This document shows positions 7,556-12,050 of a stretch of 12,050 bases of DNA, one piece after another. This stretch comes from Gammaproteobacteria bacterium (GTDB lineage: Bacteria > Pseudomonadota > Gammaproteobacteria > S144-34), in contig WGBS01000321.1 of assembly GCA_015494165.1 (NCBI GenBank), forward strand, positions 1 to 12,050. Direction: 5' to 3'. Each line of letters opens with the position of its first letter. Position 1 is the first letter of the stretch. The position numbers and the translations under genes are program-made. The notes beneath the pieces were generated by a model. The model saw nothing but the letters and a program-made list of their open reading frames with translations. It was not told where the DNA came from and did no database searches.

Positions 7556-7571
7556 CGGCACGGGACGTGCT
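7556..7571 (+). promoter_or_regulatory. Sigma-54 promoter (-24/-12) of the 7670 PEP-CTERM gene
   Basis: CGGCACGGGACGTGCT fits the consensus TGGCACG-N4-TTGC: GG at 7557-7558 and GC at 7569-7570 are separated by exactly 10 bases. Transcription should start near 7582, giving a leader of about 88 bases. In known XrtA systems PEP-CTERM genes are controlled by RpoN with PrsK/PrsR. Confidence 0.75.
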
Positions 7572-7669
7572 CTTAGGGCTCTCTATGGCGCCACCGGCCC
7601 GGGCGGAAACGGTCCGTGGGTGTCATGGACGGGCGACACACAGCACCCGAAAAGACGGAGGACGTGACG

Positions 7670-8533
7670 ATGAACAGGACCCTCATCCGCCTGCTGGCCG
7701 TCGGCGCGGCGCTCGCGCTCGCCGGAACGGCCCGTGCGGGCAGCATCTATCTCACGGGGCACGACGTGCTCCTGCACAGGGGACAGAACGGCTACGACAA
7801 CGTGATCCTGGACTGGCTCCGCGGAGCGGGCACGCCGTCCGAGATCCCGGCCGCGTCCTACGAGATCGGCCTCGTGCGGGGCTTCCGGGGTTTCGTGGGC
7901 TCGGTGGGGAGCGACACCCTGGAGGGCTACGGCACCGTCACCCAGCGCGACATCGCCGACTGGAGCGCGCTCGACGCGGCGGCCCGCGCCGACTTCTCGG
8001 CCTTCCTCGCGGGCGTGGACGTGCTCGTCATTCCCTCGCACCGCAACTGCGGAGGCTGCGACCTCGACAGCACCGACGCGGACATTCTCGAGGGGCTCGC
8101 GGCGGAGATCGCCGGCTTCTTCAACGCGGGCGGCGACATCTACGCGAACTCGGGGGCGAACGACCCGACCTTCTACAACTTCCTGCCCCCCGGAGCGGTC
8201 GCCTCCGGGCTGCCCATCGGTGGCGCGGCAGGCTTCGACTGCACGGCGGACGGAGCCGCCATCGGCATCGTCGGCGGACCGAGCTGCCCCGGCGCGCCGA
8301 GCATGATCAACGGCTTCCCCACGCACAACCGCTTCGTCGGCTTCGATCCCGACTTCACGGTGTTCGAGGTGCGCGGCGAGGAGGTGATCTCCATCGGGAT
8401 CCGCGACGCGACCATCGGTGGCGGCGGGATCGACGTGGGAGGCCCCTCGCCGGTTCCCGAGCCCGCCACGCTCGCGCTGGTGGGCGCCGGGCTCATGCTC
8501 TTCGGCACCGCACGGAGGCGGAACCGGCCCTAG
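7670..8533 (+). CDS. PEP-CTERM sorting domain protein, uncharacterised ectodomain
   Basis: The 287-residue precursor has a signal peptide (MNRTLIRLLAVGAALALAGTARA, residues 1-23). It ends with a PEP-CTERM tripartite signal: VPEPATLAL (262-270), a hydrophobic segment to about 279, then ARRRNRP. It should be exported and processed by exosortase A encoded elsewhere. I do not recognise the middle. It contains a strand-like VDVLVIPSH (116-124), a following acidic helix (DADILEGLAAEIAGFF) and GGDIYANSG (154-162), which loosely recall a Rossmann or amidotransferase-like fold; this is a weak guess. Four cysteines occur at 127, 130, 191 and 206. ATG at 7670 has GGAGG 8 bases upstream; the frame is open from 7616, but the earlier ATG has no such site. 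It is monocistronic, ending at a strong terminator. Confidence 0.9.
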   Translation: MNRTLIRLLAVGAALALAGTARAGSIYLTGHDVLLHRGQNGYDNVILDWLRGAGTPSEIPAASYEIGLVRGFRGFVGSVGSDTLEGYGTVTQRDIADWSALDAAARADFSAFLAGVDVLVIPSHRNCGGCDLDSTDADILEGLAAEIAGFFNAGGDIYANSGANDPTFYNFLPPGAVASGLPIGGAAGFDCTADGAAIGIVGGPSCPGAPSMINGFPTHNRFVGFDPDFTVFEVRGEEVISIGIRDATIGGGGIDVGGPSPVPEPATLALVGAGLMLFGTARRRNRP

Positions 8534-8573
8534 ACGCGGGCCGGATCCCGCGGCCCGGCCGGGCCGTGCCGGA

Positions 8574-8612
8574 AAGGGGATGGCGGCCGCCGGCCGCCAT
8601 CCCCTTCCTTTT
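8574..8612 (+). terminator. Intrinsic terminator of the 7670 PEP-CTERM gene
   Basis: A perfect 15-bp stem (8574-8588 with 8592-8606) and a 3-base loop are followed by CCTTTT. It begins 41 bases after the stop codon. Confidence 0.9.
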
Positions 8613-8713
8613 GCGGATGCCAACACGTCCGGCGCGCTCGACGACCTCTCACAGCCTGCAGGCCCGCCCGCCTCGCGGCCAGGGGCTCTTTGCCGTCTCC
8701 GGCAGACTGCCCA

Positions 8714-8737
8714 TGTGGGAGACCTCCAGGCGCGATC
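8714..8737 (+). repeat. Degenerate REP-like element, plus orientation
   Basis: It starts TGTGGGAG, continues CTCCAGGCG and ends CGATC, resembling the REP-like unit on the opposite strand at 8744-8771. The two would form an inverted REP pair. The centre has diverged, so the call is tentative. Confidence 0.4.
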
Positions 8738-8743
8738 AGCTCA

Positions 8744-8832
8744 CCGGTCGGGGCTGGAAGCCCCTCCCACAGTCGAGAGTGGCGAGAGGCGGGCATCGGG
8801 ATACGAGGGATGGAGCGCCCTCCGGGCGCGGC
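8744..8832 (-). repeat. REP-like repeat unit, copy 1
   Basis: On the minus strand the unit contains GTGGGAGGGGCTTCCAGCC, with a GGGGCT/AGCCCC hairpin at 8750-8764. This is the style of REP elements common in gammaproteobacteria. A second perfect hairpin, GCGCCC-TCC-GGGCGC, lies at 8815-8829. Copy 2 starts exactly 110 bases later, with 11 differences over 89 bases counted by hand. Confidence 0.75.
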
Positions 8833-8853
8833 CATCGCGGTCCCTCCGCTTTC

Positions 8854-8942
8854 CCGGTCGGGGCTGGAAGCCCCTTCCACAATCGAGAGTGGCGGGAGGC
8901 GGGGGTCGAGAGGCGGGGGTTGGTGCGCCCTCCGGGCGCGGC
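8854..8942 (-). repeat. REP-like repeat unit, copy 2
   Basis: This is the direct repeat of 8744-8832 at a 110-base period. The two hairpins are conserved at 8860-8874 and 8925-8939, while most differences fall between them. No RAYT transposase gene is in the window. Confidence 0.75.
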
Positions 8943-8954
8943 TTTCCGATCTTT

Positions 8955-8996
8955 CCCGTCTCCCGTAACCCGCGACCCGTCTCCCGTCTCCCGTGC
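8955..8996. repeat. Six-unit heptamer array, CCCGTNN-type
   Basis: Six consecutive 7-base units read CCCGTCT, CCCGTAA, CCCGCGA, CCCGTCT, CCCGTCT and CCCGTGC. The array follows the second REP-like copy by 12 bases and lies outside any gene. Confidence 0.85.
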
Positions 8997-9220
8997 ACTC
9001 CCGCGAAGCGGTCGCGGCAAGATCCCACAAAGCGAGCTTTCAGGGTGCAGCCCACGGTCTACAGCAATCCGCCGGGCACCCCCGCCTGTTCGCCCCGGCT
9101 CCCTCTCGCGCGATCACCGTTCCGTGGCAACTCCCCATCGGTGGAGCCGCCCGACCCGGCCGGCCCTTCGGCCCCATCCCGTGCAGGGGCGCTTCCCGAA
9201 GCGGAAGAAGCGGGCCAACG
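8997..9220. other. Intergenic stretch without recognised features
   Basis: This lies between the heptamer array and the terminator of the convergent von Willebrand A gene. Open frames across it are GC-driven, lack ribosome binding sites and show no recognisable protein. I see no promoter, RNA gene or further copy of the REP-like unit. Confidence 0.5.
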
Positions 9221-9250
9221 AAAAGGCGGCGGCCCTGCGGCCGCCGCCTT
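9221..9250 (-). terminator. Intrinsic terminator of the von Willebrand A PEP-CTERM gene
   Basis: A perfect 12-bp stem (9223-9234 with 9239-9250) and 4-base loop are followed on the minus strand by TTTT at 9224-9221, then CGTT. It begins 22 bases after the stop codon. Confidence 0.88.
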
Positions 9251-9272
9251 CCCCTCCCCCTGCGGGTGCCGG

Positions 9273-10412
9273 TCAGCGCCGCCGGCGCGCGAGGCCCAGG
9301 CCCGCGAGCCCCGCGCCGAGCAGGAGCACGCTCGCGGGCTCCGGGAGCGGCTCGCCGCCGCCCGTGACCGTGATGCGGTCCTCCTCGATCGCCCCGGCGA
9401 AGCCGGTGACGCCGACCGTGAAGTCGTACACGCCGGGGCTGAGGCCGGTGACGGTCATCGTGAACTCGCGCGACTCGCCGCCGGTGACGCCGGTGCAGCC
9501 CGCCGCGTCGGTGCACGCGAAGCTGACGTCGAGGCCCGAGGTGTCGCCGCCCGCCACGTAGAGCGAGAGGTCGAAGGTGGCGGTGGCGCTGCCCACCGCG
9601 TCGATGATCGTCGAAACGAGGTCCTCGACGGGCACCGACGCGAAATTGTTGACGAGGGCCCCGCCGGTGGCGTCGGTCACGGCCGAGGCCTGGTCGCGGC
9701 TGTCGCCCGTGCCGTCCTCGAAGGACTTGTCGATGCCTCGGCCCGGCCCAACGCTGTTAAAGGCGACCACGATCACGCCCTCGGACAGCAGCGTGGAGAT
9801 GGCGTCGGCGAGGGTGACCGTGTCCTGGTGGCCGGGCGCGTCGCCGAACCACAGGATCACCTTCTGCGCGCCGGCGCGCCAGCCCGTGGCCTCCCCGCTC
9901 CCGGTGCCCGGGCCGGCCGTGTCGGCCCCCTCGGTCGCGGCCTGGTGCAGCGCGTAGAGGTTCGCCTCTGGCGTATCGCCGCCTCCCGAGGAATACCACT
10001 CCCCGATCGCCGCGGCCACGGCAGCGGTGTCGGTGGTGACAGGCTGTATCACATCGTAGGCGGTGCCGTAGTCGTACGTGTGGTAGGACGCGTAGCCCTC
10101 GCTCGGGTCGCCGAGGTAGCGGCCCACGCCGAAGGCGGCGTTGGCGTAGGTCGCCTGGAGCTCGGTCAGCAGGCTGCTCGAGACCGACTTCACGTTGCCG
10201 ATCACGCCGCCCATGCTGCCCGTGTTGTCGGCGAGGAAGTAGAAGTCGACCAAGTCGAGCGTGGGGTCCGTCTGCACCGTCTTCACCACCTCGACGGTCT
10301 CGCCCACGCCGATGGTCGCCGAGTAGCTGGCGGGCGAGATGCCGGCCGCCTGGACCGCCCCGGCGGCCATGGCGATCAGGCCCGTGATCGCCCGAAGCGC
10401 CCCGTTCCTCAT
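9273..10412 (-). CDS. von Willebrand factor A domain protein with PEP-CTERM sorting signal
   Basis: This 379-residue exported protein has a signal peptide (about residues 1-23, ending AVQAAG). Its vWA domain starts at about 55 (VDFYFLADNTGSMGG). Asp62, Thr64 and Ser66 form the DxTxS metal-ion site; likely further ligands are Thr147 (GGGDTPEAN) and Asp191 (WFGDAPG). Residues 280-350 look like a beta-sandwich with two cysteines (300, 306). The C-terminus is LPEPAS (356-361), a hydrophobic stretch and RRRR, a complete PEP-CTERM signal. Inferred role: metal-dependent adhesion or binding at the cell surface or in the polysaccharide matrix. I start it at ATG 10412 (GGGGGGAG 4 bases upstream), because the predicted transcription start (about 10450) lies downstream of the alternative ATG at 10472. 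Confidence 0.92.
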   Translation of the reverse strand: MRNGALRAITGLIAMAAGAVQAAGISPASYSATIGVGETVEVVKTVQTDPTLDLVDFYFLADNTGSMGGVIGNVKSVSSSLLTELQATYANAAFGVGRYLGDPSEGYASYHTYDYGTAYDVIQPVTTDTAAVAAAIGEWYSSGGGDTPEANLYALHQAATEGADTAGPGTGSGEATGWRAGAQKVILWFGDAPGHQDTVTLADAISTLLSEGVIVVAFNSVGPGRGIDKSFEDGTGDSRDQASAVTDATGGALVNNFASVPVEDLVSTIIDAVGSATATFDLSLYVAGGDTSGLDVSFACTDAAGCTGVTGGESREFTMTVTGLSPGVYDFTVGVTGFAGAIEEDRITVTGGGEPLPEPASVLLLGAGLAGLGLARRRR

Positions 10413-10416
10413 GTCG

Positions 10417-10424
10417 CTCCCCCC
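10417..10424 (-). promoter_or_regulatory. Ribosome binding site of the von Willebrand A gene
   Basis: GGGGGGAG on the minus strand lies 4 bases before ATG 10412. With the promoter at 10461-10476 it excludes the upstream ATG. Confidence 0.65.
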
Positions 10425-10460
10425 TCTGTGACTGCGCGCAAGGCGCCGCACCCACAACCA

Positions 10461-10476
10461 TGCAGGTCGCATGCCA
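10461..10476 (-). promoter_or_regulatory. Sigma-54 promoter (-24/-12) of the von Willebrand A gene
   Basis: TGGCATGCGACCTGCA has GG and GC separated by exactly 10 bases and matches the consensus at nearly all conserved positions. The expected transcription start is near 10450, a leader of about 38 bases. Confidence 0.8.
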
Positions 10477-10538
10477 TTTGTGCATCCGTTTGTTTCGACG
10501 GGACCTTTCCCGAGCGCGGCGCGTCCCGCCGCGCACGG

Positions 10539-10557
10539 CCGTAAAAGTCGCCGACAG
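10539..10557 (-). promoter_or_regulatory. Upstream activator element of the von Willebrand A gene
   Basis: CTGTCGGCGACTTTTACGG on the minus strand matches 15 of 19 positions of the element at 11922-11940. It lies 63 bases before the -24 GG, in the same orientation as the gene. The rest of the 363-base gap between genes (10558-10715) shows nothing I can name. Confidence 0.65.
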
Positions 10558-10715
10558 CGCCCGCGGCGTCACGTCGCAGCCCCGCGCCCGCGCCCGGCCT
10601 TCGTCCGCGCCCGCTGCGGCCTCCCAGCCCCCGGGAGCGGGCGCGCGAAAGCCGATGGCGGCCGCGAGCCGCGCGGCGGGCGCAAGCGCCCTACGGGCGC
10701 CGCGAAGGCCCGCCC

Positions 10716-10747
10716 GAAAAAGAAAGGGGCGGCCCGAAGGCCGCCCC
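10716..10747 (-). terminator. Intrinsic terminator of the 10776 PEP-CTERM gene
   Basis: On the minus strand GGGGCGGCC, a TTCG tetraloop and GGCCGCCCC form a 9-bp stem (10739-10747 with 10726-10734), followed by TTTCTTTTTC. It begins 28 bases after the stop codon. Confidence 0.93.
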
Positions 10748-10775
10748 GTGAAGCCGGACGGGCCGGGCCGCGGCG

Positions 10776-11687
10776 TCAGCCGCGCGCGCGGCGGCGGCGC
10801 CGGGCAAGGCCGCCCATCCCGAGCAGGGCCGCGCCGGCCAGCGCGAGGGAGCCCGGCTCGGGCGTGAAGGTGATGCTGCCGTCGTGGTTGGCGGTGATCT
10901 CCCAGTACGCCGGGGTGCCGTCATAGTCCGGCGAGCCCTCGGGATCCCCGTCCGCGTCGAAGGCCGTGATCGTCGTGCGCAGCGGATCCAGGTTCTGGTC
11001 GATGAAGGCGCTGATCGTGATGTCGGCGCCGCAGTTGAGCCAGATCCCGTAGAAGCTCGTGTCGCCGGCGCAGTCGGTGTCCGTGAAATGCATCGAGATC
11101 GCCATCGGGTCGTCCACGTCCGTGAAGTCGACGTGGCCGACGAGCTCCAGGTTGAGGCCCGTGGGCATGCCGTAGTCGACGACGATGTCCATGAAGTTGG
11201 TGAGCGTCAGCCCGTCCGTGGTGTAGTAGACGTCGATGGGCGTCGGGCCCATGTAAACCGGCAGGGGCAGGCCGCTGGGGTCAACGTCGACGATGGTGCC
11301 CGTGAGTCCCGTGAACTCGAACGTAAGCAGCCAGTCCGAGCCGTAGCCGTTGTCGCTCGGCCCGATGCCCAGCGTGGGTGCCGGGATCAGCCCCGTGACC
11401 TGGTTCGTCGTGATGTCCCCCACGGCGAGGCCGCCGCTGGTGACGATCGTGTCGCCCGGGCCGAGGATGCCGTCGCCGTTGTTGTCGGTCACGACCGAGA
11501 ACGAGTCGTAGACGATGGTGGCCTGCTCCTTGAAGCCGGTGCAGGTGGGGCAGGCCTGATCGCCCGGCGTGCCGTAGTCCGTGCCGACGTCGATGTAGAT
11601 GGTGTCCGCCTGCGCGGCGCCCGCGCCCAGGAGCAGCGCCCCCGCGACCGCCGCCGCCAGCCCGTGGATCCTGTTGCCCGTCCGCAT
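10776..11687 (-). CDS. PEP-CTERM sorting domain protein with an EF-hand-like loop
   Basis: The 303-residue precursor carries a signal peptide (residues 1-27, ending GAAQA) and an acidic, beta-rich ectodomain. It ends with TPEPGSLALAGAALLGMGG and ARRRRRARG, a textbook PEP-CTERM signal (Pro-Glu-Pro 276-278). Residues 68-79 read DNNGDGILGPGD, with Asp68, Asn70, Asp72 and Asp79 placed as in a calcium-binding EF-hand or dockerin-type loop. Four cysteines (46, 49, 206, 219) could form disulfides; the first pair is CPTC. I do not recognise the overall family. ATG at 11685-11687 has GAGGAG 7 bases upstream. It has its own sigma-54 promoter and terminator, so it is transcribed alone. Likely localisation is the cell surface or polysaccharide matrix after exosortase processing. 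Confidence 0.9.
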   Translation of the reverse strand: MRTGNRIHGLAAAVAGALLLGAGAAQADTIYIDVGTDYGTPGDQACPTCTGFKEQATIVYDSFSVVTDNNGDGILGPGDTIVTSGGLAVGDITTNQVTGLIPAPTLGIGPSDNGYGSDWLLTFEFTGLTGTIVDVDPSGLPLPVYMGPTPIDVYYTTDGLTLTNFMDIVVDYGMPTGLNLELVGHVDFTDVDDPMAISMHFTDTDCAGDTSFYGIWLNCGADITISAFIDQNLDPLRTTITAFDADGDPEGSPDYDGTPAYWEITANHDGSITFTPEPGSLALAGAALLGMGGLARRRRRARG

Positions 11688-11787
11688 GACCCTTCTCCTC
11701 AGTCTGTACTTCCAGCGTTCCGATCCGGTGCCTGTGTGGCCCCCGGCGGCTGGGTCGCCGGCCGCGGGCCGCGTTCGCCCCTGTTGT

Positions 11788-11803
11788 TGCAGGCATCGTG
11801 CCA
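11788..11803 (-). promoter_or_regulatory. Sigma-54 promoter (-24/-12) of the 10776 PEP-CTERM gene
   Basis: TGGCACGATGCCTGCA is almost the exact consensus, with GG-N10-GC spacing. Transcription should start near 11777, giving a leader of about 90 bases. Confidence 0.85.
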
Positions 11804-11829
11804 GGCGGCCGGCGGGAGGCGCAGGTCAG

Positions 11830-11861
11830 TTACATATCTTTGTATTACTTGAAGTTTTTCA
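11830..11861. promoter_or_regulatory. AT-rich island with an IHF-like match between promoter and activator site
   Basis: This 32-base stretch is strongly AT-rich in very GC-rich DNA. TATCTTTGTATTA at 11835-11847 matches the IHF consensus WATCAANNNNTTR except for two positions. It lies about 70 bases upstream of the expected transcription start, between the -24 box and the upstream element, where IHF bends DNA in many sigma-54 promoters. Confidence 0.4.
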
Positions 11862-11921
11862 TGCGCCGGCCAGCGCGGTGCGCGCGGCTCCACGCGGCCC
11901 GGCCCCCTTCCGGGCGCGAAT

Positions 11922-11940
11922 CTGTAAAAAGCGCTGACAG
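11922..11940 (-). promoter_or_regulatory. Upstream activator element of the 10776 PEP-CTERM gene
   Basis: CTGTCAGCGCTTTTTACAG on the minus strand is an imperfect palindrome ending in CTGT and ACAG, closely matching the element at 10539-10557. It lies 119 bases before the -24 GG. Confidence 0.65.
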
Positions 11941-11966
11941 ACCTGGGGGCGGCGCTGCGCGCGCCC

Positions 11967-12050
11967 TCAGGCCCGCGCCCGGCGGCGCGCCGCCAGCACC
12001 ACCAGGGCCGGGAGCAGCAGGAGGTCGAAGACGAGCGCCGCGAGGAGGCC
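11967..12050 (-). CDS. 3' end of a membrane-protein gene, possibly an RND/MMPL-type exporter
   Basis: The minus strand is open from the window edge to TGA at 11967-11969 and gives 27 residues. They read GLLAALVFDLLLLPALVV followed by LAARRRARA. This is a hydrophobic segment with a Phe-Asp-Leu-x3-Pro-Ala pattern and a basic tail, resembling the last membrane helix of MMPL/RND exporters. Only the C-terminus is visible, so the family is a guess from pattern memory. It ends 27 bases before the activator element of the next gene. Confidence 0.5.
   Translation of the reverse strand, partial: GLLAALVFDLLLLPALVVLAARRRARA

Noticed and set aside
8714..8996. CRISPR array
   Set aside because: There are only two 110-base-period copies with internal hairpins, no uniform spacers and no cas genes; REP-like elements explain it better.
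8418..10544. 708-codon plus-strand frame across the intergenic repeats and the von Willebrand A gene
   Set aside because: It crosses a strong terminator and repeats and lies antisense to a gene with clear domains; composition is Arg/Ala/Gly-rich noise.

Overview
The window is very GC-rich, tightly packed DNA carrying the front half of an exosortase A (XrtA/EpsH) exopolysaccharide locus together with three genes for PEP-CTERM proteins, the sorting substrates of that system. This gene set, sigma-54-type promoters and REP-like repeats suggest a high-GC gamma- or betaproteobacterium with an outer membrane. The species cannot be named from the sequence, and the exosortase gene and the PrsK/PrsR regulators are not in the window.

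Layout. Positions 1-414 are a 151-bp near-perfect inverted repeat around a 112-bp spacer; both arms carry the 3' end of a wecB-type gene. Positions 319-7171 (minus strand) are a six-gene operon in the order export lipoprotein, chain-length determinant, tyrosine autokinase, beta-barrel outer-membrane protein, ExeA-like ATPase, UDP-GlcNAc 2-epimerase. Three neighbouring gene pairs are overlapping or nearly touching. Positions 7172-7669 are a regulatory region between the operon and a divergent PEP-CTERM gene (7670-8533, plus). Positions 8534-9272 are noncoding: two strong terminators, two 110-bp-period REP-like repeats and a heptamer array. Two further PEP-CTERM genes follow on the minus strand: a von Willebrand A protein (9273-10412) and a protein with an EF-hand-like loop (10776-11687). 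The last 84 bases look like the 3' end of a membrane-protein gene, perhaps an RND/MMPL exporter.

How it fits together. The operon encodes synthesis control and export of a polysaccharide: WecB makes UDP-ManNAc, the Wzz-like protein and its kinase control chain length, and the export lipoprotein and beta-barrel move it outward. In known XrtA systems PEP-CTERM proteins are sorted by the exosortase and are tied to this polysaccharide. The regulatory layout here is unusually clear. Each of the three PEP-CTERM genes is monocistronic, has a -24/-12 promoter with exact GG-N10-GC spacing, a 19-bp CTGTCAGCG-type upstream element in the same orientation, and, in all three cases, a strong intrinsic terminator. 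Two further 20-bp dyads with the same CTGT/ACAG ends lie upstream of the operon. I read these as the binding sites of one sigma-54 activator, plausibly PrsR.
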